A DNA stretch of 21,415 bases from a virus. The notes below the pieces were generated by a model that saw only the letters and a list, made by a program, of their open reading frames with translations, had not been told where the DNA came from and searched no databases. Positions 1 to 4,626 of this stretch are shown piece by piece. The position numbers and the translations under genes were made by a program. The first letter of the stretch is position 1. Each line of letters begins with the position of its first letter. The DNA lies in IMG/VR virus record IMGVR_UViG_3300047386_000329, positions 1-21,415 of that record, one strand, 5' to 3'.

Positions 1-1
1 T

Positions 2-97
2 GACTTTTCAGCAGCGGGTGAGATCCGCGAGCGAAATCACGTGGCCAAGCTGCTCGACACTGAGGCGGCTTTCCACGAGGCTCGCCAAGCAGCATAA
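2..97 (+). CDS. C-terminal end of an upstream phage gene (partial)
   Basis: An open frame enters from the left edge and ends with TAA at 95-97, giving 31 residues that read DFSAAGEIRERNHVAKLL and so on, ending in EARQAA. The stretch is charged, alanine-rich and probably helical. It is followed seven bases later by a strong terminator, which supports it as the true end of a transcription unit. I do not recognise the family and the start lies outside the window. Confidence 0.6.
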   Translation, partial: DFSAAGEIRERNHVAKLLDTEAAFHEARQAA

Positions 98-103
98 CCA
101 ACC

Positions 104-127
104 GGGCCCTTCGGGGCCCTTTTTTTT
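104..127 (+). terminator. Intrinsic terminator with UUCG tetraloop
   Basis: GGGCCC (104-109) and GGGCCC (114-119) form a six-pair stem closed on the very stable C(UUCG)G loop, followed by eight T. It ends the upstream gene and isolates the 294 gene from readthrough. Confidence 0.9.
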
Positions 128-142
128 AGCCACTAAAAGGTG

Positions 143-171
143 TTTACATTATATTAAGAGCAGTTTATAAT
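143..171 (+). promoter_or_regulatory. Sigma70-type promoter P1 of the 294 gene
   Basis: TTTACA at 143-148, a 17-base spacer and a perfect TATAAT at 166-171. Transcription would start near 178, inside the palindrome at 178-192. It lies directly after a terminator, as expected for a new transcription unit. Confidence 0.85.
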
Positions 172-177
172 GAAATT

Positions 178-192
178 AGGAATTGAATTCCT
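178..192. promoter_or_regulatory. Palindrome at the P1 start site, candidate operator
   Basis: AGGAATT-G-AATTCCT is a perfect 7+1+7 inverted repeat beginning about seven bases after the TATAAT box of P1. A site here could bind a dimeric repressor that blocks initiation. The sister leader before the gene at 793 has no such palindrome. Its function is inferred from position only. Confidence 0.35.
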
Positions 193-222
193 GGACTAGG
201 GTAAAAAAGATGCTAAAAGGTG

Positions 223-251
223 TTTACATTATATAGATCTTTTAGTAGAAT
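223..251 (+). promoter_or_regulatory. Sigma70-type promoter P2 of the 294 gene
   Basis: TTTACA at 223-228, a 17-base spacer and TAGAAT at 246-251 (five of six bases of the consensus). The start would fall near 258, giving a leader of about 36 bases that begins with the hairpin at 262-274. Confidence 0.8.
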
Positions 252-261
252 TACCCTATCG

Positions 262-274
262 GCTGCTGAGCAGC
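262..274 (+). promoter_or_regulatory. Leader stem-loop before the 294 gene
   Basis: GCTGC (262-266), loop TGA, GCAGC (270-274) form a five-pair stem at the 5' end of the P2 transcript, just before the ribosome site CTGGAGA at 282-288. The same stem with a different loop occurs at 761-773, so the stem is conserved while the loop is not. A role in mRNA stability or translation is inferred. Confidence 0.6.
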
Positions 275-293
275 TTTAGTTCTGGAGAGAAAA

Positions 294-584
294 ATGACGA
301 CATTTGTTAAAGACGAGTTTGTTTGGGACGGCATGTATCTTATGTATCGTGGCCGTCACGAGGGTTCAGTCAACATGGAGGTTGCACACCCTGACTGCCA
401 CCCCAGCTGGGTAGGTAAGCCCAAGCCCCAGTTCATCGCCCGCTTCAAGTATGGCTACAAGCCCTGGAGAGCGTGGGTAAACTGGCTCTGCAAGAACGTC
501 ACCGTTGAGGAGTACGTTGCCTTGGAGAAAGCCTCCAGCCCGGTCCACGCCATGCGGCATCTTGGCTACAAGGGGAAAGTTTAA
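294..584 (+). CDS. Small aromatic, basic phage protein, unknown function
   Basis: This 96-residue protein has ATG at 294 with GGAGA at 284-288 as ribosome site. It is rich in Trp, Tyr, Lys and Arg, with a Trp cluster in KPWRAWVNWLCKN (about residues 56-68), and has no membrane segment or signal peptide. I do not recognise a family. It sits alone as a monocistronic unit with terminators on both sides, two tandem promoters and a leader hairpin. Such isolated small genes under strong host-type promoters are usually expressed early in infection and often act on host functions, but no specific target can be read from the sequence. Confidence 0.8.
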   Translation: MTTFVKDEFVWDGMYLMYRGRHEGSVNMEVAHPDCHPSWVGKPKPQFIARFKYGYKPWRAWVNWLCKNVTVEEYVALEKASSPVHAMRHLGYKGKV

Positions 585-592
585 AAACCTTC

Positions 593-616
593 GGGGCCTT
601 CGGGCCCCTTTTTTTT
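593..616 (+). terminator. Intrinsic terminator with UUCG tetraloop
   Basis: GGGGCC (593-598), TTCG loop, GGCCCC (603-608), then eight T (609-616). It ends the 294 gene and has the same design as the terminator at 104-127. Confidence 0.9.
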
Positions 617-631
617 GACCATCAACTGTAG

Positions 632-660
632 TTTACATTATGCTAATTCCAGTTTATAAT
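632..660 (+). promoter_or_regulatory. Sigma70-type promoter P1 of the 793 operon
   Basis: TTTACA at 632-637, 17-base spacer, perfect TATAAT at 655-660. The surrounding GTTTACATTAT and AGTTTATAATGAAA are shared with P1 at 143-171, so the two promoters look homologous. Confidence 0.85.
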
Positions 661-722
661 GAAACTAGACGAGATTTTTCTGGGATAGCCTTAACTTATT
701 TTAAAAAATATATAAAAAGATG

Positions 723-750
723 TTTACATTTTCGGTAGACTTGATAGAAT
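723..750 (+). promoter_or_regulatory. Sigma70-type promoter P2 of the 793 operon
   Basis: TTTACA at 723-728, 16-base spacer, TAGAAT at 745-750. The same -10 box and the following TTACC are found in P2 at 223-251. An A/T-rich tract at about 690-718 upstream could act as an UP element. Confidence 0.75.
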
Positions 751-760
751 TACCTAGTCG

Positions 761-773
761 GCTGCCACGCAGC
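761..773 (+). promoter_or_regulatory. Leader stem-loop before the 793 operon
   Basis: GCTGC (761-765), loop CAC, GCAGC (769-773), followed by CTTTACTTCTGGAGA and the start codon. It is the counterpart of the hairpin at 262-274: stem and downstream ribosome site are conserved, the loop has changed. Confidence 0.6.
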
Positions 774-792
774 TTTACTTCTGGAGAAAAAT

Positions 793-1248
793 ATGAAAGC
801 GGTTATCTTCACTCAGTACATGGAAAACTACGGCGCCCACGACTGGGACGGCCAAGGCGAGTGCCCCCAGCGCTGGAAATACAAGGGTGGTGATTGCTTC
901 ATCGTAGAGCTCAGCATTGAGCAGAACCAAAGCAAAGAGTTTTGGGAGGGTGTAGCGTCTTGCATCGAGTACAAATCTGACTATGAGCAGATGTACATGA
1001 CCGGCGAAACCATCGTCGACGACATCGACTTTAAAGAGTCTGACTTTGTTGACCACTGGGAATCTCCCATCTACTGCATCAAGCTGTCCACCGAGGACAG
1101 GCTGCTGTGCAAGCAGGTGATGCGCAAGTATGACTCTGAAGCTACTCCTTACGGTGAGCGTTCATGGTCTCAAAACAAGGACGGCAAGAGCGAGCCTCGG
1201 TGCTTTACCTTCGAGGAAATGGAAGAGCTCAATAGGGGTGCAGCATGA
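793..1248 (+). CDS. Acidic phage protein, first gene of early operon, unknown function
   Basis: This 151-residue protein starts at ATG 793 after GGAGA at 783-787. The N-terminal part, ENYGAHDWDGQGECPQRWKYKGG (residues 11-33 in two pieces ENYGAHDWDG and QGECPQRWKYKGG), has the look of a conserved core rich in Trp, Gly and polar residues; similar small proteins occur in phage early regions, but I cannot name the family. The middle is strongly acidic (ETIVDDIDFKESDF). There is no transmembrane segment. Its stop overlaps the ATG of the next gene (ATGA), so translation is coupled. It is the first gene after the second copy of the promoter-leader module. Confidence 0.8.
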   Translation: MKAVIFTQYMENYGAHDWDGQGECPQRWKYKGGDCFIVELSIEQNQSKEFWEGVASCIEYKSDYEQMYMTGETIVDDIDFKESDFVDHWESPIYCIKLSTEDRLLCKQVMRKYDSEATPYGERSWSQNKDGKSEPRCFTFEEMEELNRGAA

Positions 1249-1523
1249 AATATCGTGACCAGCTAGCCAAAGAACAACTCATGGACGAGCTTCGGCTCGT
1301 TCAGGACACTGCTAACAACTACATCGCCGGCGACAGTTCAAGCCTGGAGATACTGTTCAAGGTTGCTATGCAGATAGAGGAAATCAGCTTCAAAGACGAG
1401 CTCGCTAACGTTGACTACGTCTTTGAGCAGTTGATGAGTGCACTTGAAGATGTGGTAACCAAGTGTGATGACGTTCTGGATGGACCAATCTTCCAGGGTT
1501 TTGAATATGGCCGAATGGGCTAA
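1245..1523 (+). CDS. Small acidic helical phage protein, unknown function
   Basis: This 92-residue protein starts at ATG 1245, overlapping the previous stop by four bases, with AGGGG about six bases upstream. It is acidic and mostly helical in appearance (KYRDQLAKEQLMDELRLVQ and FEQLMSALEDVVTKCDDVL), without a membrane segment or recognisable motif. The next gene follows after ten bases with its ribosome site overlapping the end of this one. I do not recognise the family; position suggests an early accessory protein. Confidence 0.7.
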   Translation: MKYRDQLAKEQLMDELRLVQDTANNYIAGDSSSLEILFKVAMQIEEISFKDELANVDYVFEQLMSALEDVVTKCDDVLDGPIFQGFEYGRMG

Positions 1524-1533
1524 GGAGAAAAAA

Positions 1534-1737
1534 ATGACACAGAAAGACATGATCTTAAACTGGCTGCAGAAAGGCAAGACCATTACCCCGATGGAGGCAT
1601 TAGAGAATTTTGGATGCTTCCGTCTTGCAGCGAGGATTCACAACCTTCGCGAGTCCGGGTACAACATTGTTGCTACTCCGTGGGAGACTCCTAGCGGCAA
1701 GTGTGTTGCTCGGTATTCTCTCAAGGCAAAAGCGTGA
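1534..1737 (+). CDS. Small helix-turn-helix protein (HTH_39-like)
   Basis: This 67-residue protein is chosen to start at ATG 1534, which has AAGGAG at 1522-1527 in front; the longer in-frame start at 1465 lies inside the previous gene and has no better ribosome site. The pattern is TQKDMILNWLQKGKTITPMEAL, then FGCFRLAARIHNLRESGYNI and GKCVARYSL: a helix, a turn-helix with recognition helix at about residues 27-40, and a short wing. This matches the phage helix-turn-helix family PF14090 (HTH_39) from memory. It is probably a small DNA-binding regulator or accessory factor of the early operon. The C-terminal stop overlaps the GTG start of the next gene. Confidence 0.75.
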   Translation: MTQKDMILNWLQKGKTITPMEALENFGCFRLAARIHNLRESGYNIVATPWETPSGKCVARYSLKAKA

Positions 1738-1943
1738 GAGTCTGGCAGAAAAAAGGACCACATGGGGAGCCTGGCAAGTGGCTGGCAACCCTAAGGTCTC
1801 CTGTTGGAAAACATACCGCTCAAGGCGACACTATGCTTGAGGCTATGCAGCAGGTATTCAAAGAAGCGTTGTATGCCGTGGACTACATCGAGGCTGCCCA
1901 AAAGGACGGGCAAGCAATGATGGCTGGCCATGAGCTACGCTGA
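1734..1943 (+). CDS. Small phage protein, GTG start, unknown function
   Basis: This 69-residue protein is assigned GTG 1734 as start because it overlaps the preceding TGA as GTGA and has AAGG about ten bases upstream; an upstream ATG at 1701 lies inside the preceding gene. The N-terminus MRVWQKKGPHGEPGKWLATL has the look of a short beta-hairpin, followed by a helix EAMQQVFKEALYAVDYIEAA. I do not recognise the family. The last 14 bases overlap the start of a tiny membrane peptide. Confidence 0.6.
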   Translation: MRVWQKKGPHGEPGKWLATLRSPVGKHTAQGDTMLEAMQQVFKEALYAVDYIEAAQKDGQAMMAGHELR

Positions 1944-2004
1944 GTTTGTCATACTAGGGTTGGCTATGCTGGCCCTTTACATATTCTTGGAGTTAAAAAA
2001 ATGA
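1930..2004 (+). CDS. 24-residue single-pass membrane peptide
   Basis: A short frame from ATG 1930 to TGA 2002-2004 encodes MSYAEFVILGLAMLALYIF followed by LELKK: one hydrophobic helix of about 16 residues between an acidic N-terminus and a basic C-terminus, which would favour N-out, C-in insertion. It overlaps the previous stop by 14 bases and the next start by four (ATGA), filling what would otherwise be a 57-base gap, which supports it as a real coupled gene. The ribosome site is weak. Tiny membrane peptides are common in phage operons; the function is unknown. Confidence 0.5.
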   Translation: MSYAEFVILGLAMLALYIFLELKK

Positions 2005-2717
2005 GTAGTGTATTTACCAATCTTCAGGGAGTCAACGTTAATGACTTCACTGAGAAGAAGGGAAACCTAACTTACCTTTCGTGGGCTAACGCTTGGTCTG
2101 AGCTGTTGAAGAAGTATCCTGCAGCGACGTTTAAGTTTCATGATCCTACTGTGTTTCCTGATGAGACCATGATGGTGTATTGCACGGTCGAGGTAGAGGG
2201 GATCAAGAGACGTTGCCATCTTCCTGTGCTAGACCACAAGAACAACGCCATTAAGGGCCCTAACGCTTTCCAGGTGAACACAGCTATGATGCGGTGTTTA
2301 GCTAAGGCTATCGGGTTACATGGTCTTGGTCTGTATATATACCAGGGGGAAGATCTGCCTTTTGAGTCACCATATCAAGAGGCTGTCCGTATGCTCCAAG
2401 GTCCATCAATGGATTTCCATGAATGGAATCATACCCTCTCAGATCATCAACGCGAGGAGGCCTTTGGTGGAGCCCCACATGGTGAGAAGGTAAAGTTCAA
2501 GGAAGAGTGGAGACTGAAGAACAAAGAGGCAGATGATATTATTGAAAACTCTGCTGCTGAGCTGTTAGCTGCACTTGAGGCAGAAAACAGTTGGGACTTT
2601 AAGTCAGCTGCTAGTAACCTAACAAAATACGAGAAATCGTGCGTATGGGCTAGGTTTAGTGACGTACAAAAAGAGAAGATAGCATCACTGATGCATTTGG
2701 AGGAGAAAGATGGGTGA
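2001..2717 (+). CDS. Sak3-type (DUF1071) single-strand annealing protein
   Basis: This 238-residue protein starts at ATG 2001 with GGAG at 1989-1992. Residues 1-120 carry the DUF1071 pattern: FTNLQGVNVNDFTEKKGNLT, YLSWANAWSELLKKYP, a central MMVYCTVEVEGIKRRCHLPV, and FQVNTAMMRCLAKAIGLHGLGLYIYQGEDLP. Family members of phages (Sak3 of lactococcal phage p2 is the studied one) anneal or pair single-stranded DNA in phage recombination and replication. The C-terminal 110 residues are charged and helical and are less conserved. It is followed with an eight-base overlap by a gene ending in an SSB-type tail, a sensible partner for an annealing protein. Assignment to DUF1071 is from memory of the family pattern. 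Confidence 0.8.
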   Translation: MSSVFTNLQGVNVNDFTEKKGNLTYLSWANAWSELLKKYPAATFKFHDPTVFPDETMMVYCTVEVEGIKRRCHLPVLDHKNNAIKGPNAFQVNTAMMRCLAKAIGLHGLGLYIYQGEDLPFESPYQEAVRMLQGPSMDFHEWNHTLSDHQREEAFGGAPHGEKVKFKEEWRLKNKEADDIIENSAAELLAALEAENSWDFKSAASNLTKYEKSCVWARFSDVQKEKIASLMHLEEKDG

Positions 2718-3000
2718 TCTAATCAAGGGTGTTTACCCTAAGCCAAGGAACGATAACGCGCCAAGCTTTGTGATTGGTAAGTTTAATATTAATATCCCTC
2801 AGCTAAGAGAGTTTTTAGATGAGTGGCAGAAGCAGAACCCTGGTAAGGACTGGTTAAACACCGAGGCCAAGGTTGGTAAGAATGGTAAGGCTTGTTGCTT
2901 CGAAGATGACTGGCAGAATGATAAGTCTGCAGCTGATGGATCTGCTGATGCACAAGGTCAGAAGCTAGATCCAGTAGGAGACGACGATATCCCGTTTTAG
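2710..3000 (+). CDS. Small protein with SSB-type acidic C-terminal tip
   Basis: This 96-residue protein starts at ATG 2710 after GGAGGAG at 2699-2705. The N-terminal half reads SFVIGKFNINIPQLREFLDE then WQKQNPGKDWLNTEAKVGKN, a small compact domain with no visible OB fold. The C-terminal third is a disordered acidic linker ending in VGDDDIPF, the same last six residues (DDDIPF) as bacterial SSB, which bind host exonuclease I, RecQ, PriA, RecO and other partners. It is cotranscribed with the Sak3-type protein. Likely role (inference): DNA-bound or annealing-protein-associated factor that recruits host SSB partners. It could also be a divergent SSB whose fold cannot be seen by eye. Confidence 0.7.
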   Translation: MGDLIKGVYPKPRNDNAPSFVIGKFNINIPQLREFLDEWQKQNPGKDWLNTEAKVGKNGKACCFEDDWQNDKSAADGSADAQGQKLDPVGDDDIPF

Positions 3001-3020
3001 GACCCCCATGGTCCGTCTTT

Positions 3021-3063
3021 GGCCGACCCTTTTGCTCAAACGTTTGAGGGTCGGTCTTTTTTT
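3021..3063 (+). terminator. Strong intrinsic terminator of the early operon
   Basis: GGCCGACCC (3021-3029) pairs with GGGTCGGTC (3048-3056) with one G-U pair; the interior contains a further palindrome CTCAAACGTTTGAG; seven T follow (3057-3063). It closes the 793-3000 operon. Confidence 0.9.
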
Positions 3064-3064
3064 G

Positions 3065-3093
3065 TTTACATGAGGATAGAGGTAGGATAAATT
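3065..3093 (+). promoter_or_regulatory. Possible promoter into the structured noncoding region
   Basis: TTTACA at 3065-3070, 17 bases, TAAATT at 3088-3093 (four of six). The -35 hexamer and its preceding G are the same as in the four early promoters. The start would fall near 3100, just before the hairpins at 3105-3219. It directly follows a terminator. Confidence 0.4.
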
Positions 3094-3104
3094 AAATGAG
3101 CGGT

Positions 3105-3219
3105 GTCAAACAGGTTGTGGTGACCTTTTGACGTGAGAACCGTGGGGAAGGGATGACAGTTACTGGCCGCTCAAGGCCGATTATACTGCCACTCCCTCCA
3201 AATAAACACGTTCTCACGT
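3105..3219 (+). ncRNA. Candidate structured RNA: two stacked hairpins
   Basis: Hairpin 1: GTCAAA (3105-3110), bulged C, AGGT (3112-3115) pair with ACCTTTTGAC (3123-3132) around a seven-base loop. Hairpin 2 is longer: ACGTGAGAAC (3131-3140) with GTTCTCACGT (3210-3219), GTG with CAC after a bulged C, then GG-A-GGGA with TCCCTCC, CAGT (3157-3160) with ACTG (3185-3188), and an apical GGCC/GGCC (3165-3168, 3175-3178). This makes an approximately 89-base interrupted rod. The two hairpins share only two bases and could stack. No known RNA family was recognised and there is no T-run after it, so it may be a leader, a DNA structure (origin), or an independent RNA. Structures were drawn by hand, without energy calculation. 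Confidence 0.45.
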
Positions 3220-3228
3220 TAACAGTTA

Positions 3229-3257
3229 TTTACAATCTAAGCCGCTGAGCGTATGCT
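3229..3257 (+). promoter_or_regulatory. Possible promoter after the long hairpin
   Basis: TTTACA at 3229-3234, 17 bases, TATGCT at 3252-3257 (four of six). Spacing and -35 box match the early promoters. Transcription from here would give a leader of about 230 bases before the gene at 3497. Confidence 0.4.
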
Positions 3258-3440
3258 ACCGAGCCCTGAGCCGGAGAGATTCCGGAGTTCGTCCACGGAG
3301 ACGCGGGAGGCTGGTTATCCACGAGAGCAGTGGTTAACGTAAGCGCTAATTGCACTAGCGACTGATTTGTAGTAACGCAAAGCTCGTCAATGATGTCAAC
3401 AGCTGTTTATGGAACGGTCTGTATACCCGTATCCGACAGT
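3258..3440. other. Noncoding stretch with serial small inverted repeats
   Basis: No gene is supported here. Visible elements: CCGGA/TCCGG hairpin (3271-3285); GTTATCCAC (3314-3322) facing GTGGTTAAC (3330-3338), eight pairs with one T-T mismatch, whose left arm contains TTATCCAC (3315-3322), eight of nine bases of a DnaA box if the following G is counted as the mismatch; CGCTA/TAGCG hairpin (3344-3360); palindrome AACAGCTGTT (3398-3407). The density of inverted repeats between two replication/recombination operons would suit a replication origin or a structured leader. No tRNA cloverleaf could be fitted. Confidence 0.4.
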
Positions 3441-3467
3441 TTTACGGTCCCTATCCAAATTTATAAT
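3441..3467 (+). promoter_or_regulatory. Possible promoter of the 3497 operon
   Basis: A perfect TATAAT lies at 3462-3467 with TTTACG at 3441-3446, but only 15 bases apart, shorter than usual. The TATAAT lies inside a hairpin-forming palindrome CCAAATT-TAT-AATTTGG (3455-3471). A start near 3474 would give a short leader with the purine-rich ribosome region. Confidence 0.4.
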
Positions 3468-3496
3468 TTGGGGGGAGGAGACTTGGAGGAGCGTTA

Positions 3497-3961
3497 ATGA
3501 CGCGAAATGAAGAGGATGACGTCCTGTCTGCTGTAAGTAAGGTCTTTCAATTCTACAATAGAGATTTTGATGACTTGTCCAGACAAATGTGGCGTTCGTA
3601 TTTTAGAGGTAGAAACGAGGAACCAGAAGAGCTCAAGTCAGCACTCAGAAAGCATTGTGCTAAGAGCAAGTTCTACCCTAAGCCGGCTGATATTACTGAG
3701 TTCCTTGATAACAAACCAAGGAGAGCCAGCAGTCATGATTGGAACGAACCACTAACTACTGATTGTCCTGTTGAGATAGCTGACGCTTGGCGATATTGGT
3801 TAGGCAAGTGGTGGGGCCATAAAATATTCTTAGCAAGAGATCCTGTTGATGATGAAGAACAGGAGCGCTGGCTGATTACTGTCAACAAGGAAGCTAAAAG
3901 GACTAGCACCCCCGAGGCTATACCCGATGAGTATAAACTAAAGGAGGTTTGGGGTGGGTAG
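3497..3961 (+). CDS. Probable replication protein, helicase-loader-like domain
   Basis: This 154-residue protein starts at ATG 3497 with GGAGGAG about six bases upstream. Residues 12-70 give a helical pattern: VSKVFQFYNRDFDDLSRQMW, RSYFRG, PEELKSALRKHCAKSKFYPK and PADITEFLD. A Trp-containing helix, a set of residues feeding a long helix, then FYPKPADI resembles the fold of phage helicase loaders of the G39P type (PF11417), where the last motif reads FPPTIADI. The C-terminal half is Trp-rich (DAWRYWLGKWWGHK). It leads the second DNA-metabolism operon after the noncoding block. Loader function is a family-pattern inference; no helicase gene is in the window. Confidence 0.55.
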   Translation: MTRNEEDDVLSAVSKVFQFYNRDFDDLSRQMWRSYFRGRNEEPEELKSALRKHCAKSKFYPKPADITEFLDNKPRRASSHDWNEPLTTDCPVEIADAWRYWLGKWWGHKIFLARDPVDDEEQERWLITVNKEAKRTSTPEAIPDEYKLKEVWGG

Positions 3962-4409
3962 ACCAACTTCATCAAATGCAAGATGCATAAAAGGATGTCA
4001 AAAGATAATCGAGCTCAAGCCGGAGGGGTTATTCACTAGAGCAGAGGTTAGTGAATGGTGTGATGTAAGTCTGAAGTACGCTTACCAAGTCATAACGTAT
4101 GGCGTTACTCACGGCTACATCGATGTGGCTAAGAAAGATTACGAATCATCAACAACTTATTATCAACTGCGCGGAGCTGGTAAGAAGTGGTTAACAATGA
4201 GGTGGGGAAATGGAAGCGTGGGTTGTGACAACCAAGAATCAAGCGGAGCAGATGTGCAAGCACGTGATGGAGAACATCGAGAAGAGACTCACTTACGAGA
4301 TTCATCAGCAGCAGCGATCGAAGCCTCAAAACGCTGCCTTGCACTCTTGTCTAAGACGCCTAGCGAAAGGGCTGAACAACGCAGGTTATGGAATAGCTCA
4401 TCCTCTTAA
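3954..4409 (+). CDS. Winged-helix-like protein with out-of-frame overlapping C-terminus
   Basis: The frame starts at GTG 3954, six bases after a perfect AAGGAGG (3941-3947), and encodes 151 residues. Residues 10-80 look like a winged helix: helix with KIIELKPEGLFTRAEVSEWC, recognition helix VSLKYAYQVITYGVTHGY, wing DVAKKDYESSTTYYQL, ending GAGKKWL. From residue 86 on, 200 bases (4210-4409) overlap the next gene in another frame. That tail (rich in Ser, Glu, Arg and Ala) is low in conserved-looking features and may be a by-product. A TAA exists in the +1 frame at 4192-4194, exactly where a wing domain could end, so a one-base indel upstream is an alternative explanation. Role: possible DNA-binding accessory protein. 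Confidence 0.6.
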   Translation: MGRPTSSNARCIKGCQKIIELKPEGLFTRAEVSEWCDVSLKYAYQVITYGVTHGYIDVAKKDYESSTTYYQLRGAGKKWLTMRWGNGSVGCDNQESSGADVQARDGEHREETHLRDSSAAAIEASKRCLALLSKTPSERAEQRRLWNSSSS

Positions 4410-4626
4410 ACCAGAGCTTGAGATACCTTATACTGAGGAAAATTGTAAAGAGCTGTTACTTCGGCCTATAATACAGGCTATGTATTCAAAGGGCTCGACT
4501 TCTTCTCTGACAAAGGATGAGGTTAGCAAAAGTATGGACGTGCTGCTAAATAGGATTAGTGAGCTGACAGGTGTAGTAGAAGGATTTACCCTGGAAGAAT
4601 CTAGGCTGCTCAATGGCAAAGACTAG
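4210..4626 (+). CDS. Conserved phage recombination-region protein, NinB-like position
   Basis: This 138-residue protein starts at ATG 4210 after GAGGTGGGG. The pattern YEIHQQQRSKPQNAALHSCL, RLAKGLNNAGYG, then EIPYTEENCKELLLRPIIQA, MYSKGSTSSLTKDEVSKSMD and LLNRISELTGV belongs to a widespread phage family found beside NinG, typically reading QNaaLH, wT-vKE-LwrP and K-ST--Lt. NinB of lambda occupies the equivalent place and binds single-stranded DNA in recombination, but sequence similarity to lambda NinB itself is weak by eye, so I leave the symbol empty. It overlaps the next gene by 14 bases, and the upstream winged-helix-like gene by 200 bases. Confidence 0.7.
   Translation: MEAWVVTTKNQAEQMCKHVMENIEKRLTYEIHQQQRSKPQNAALHSCLRRLAKGLNNAGYGIAHPLKPELEIPYTEENCKELLLRPIIQAMYSKGSTSSLTKDEVSKSMDVLLNRISELTGVVEGFTLEESRLLNGKD

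Larger units (their letters stand above)
133..234 (+). repeat. 22-base direct repeat carrying the -35 element
   Basis: Bases 133-154 and 213-234 are identical over 22 bases. Each starts CTAAAAGGTG and contains TTTACA. Each copy supplies the -35 box of one of the two tandem promoters ahead of the 294 gene, so the double promoter probably arose by a local duplication. Confidence 0.85.

Noticed and set aside
1465-1533. N-terminal extension of the small HTH gene from ATG 1465
   Set aside because: ATG 1534 has an AAGGAG site at the right distance and begins the recognised domain; the extension lies inside the previous gene.
3096-3131. Eleven-residue frame after the promoter-like site at 3065
   Set aside because: No ribosome site, and the sequence is explained by the hairpin at 3105-3132.
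3315-3323. DnaA box TTATCCACG as evidence for an origin
   Set aside because: A single near-match inside an inverted repeat; no cluster of boxes, so it is mentioned only as a feature of the noncoding block.
3240-3340. Possible tRNA (GTTCGTCC-like T-arm segment near 3287)
   Set aside because: No seven-pair acceptor stem, no anticodon arm and no proper T-loop could be fitted.
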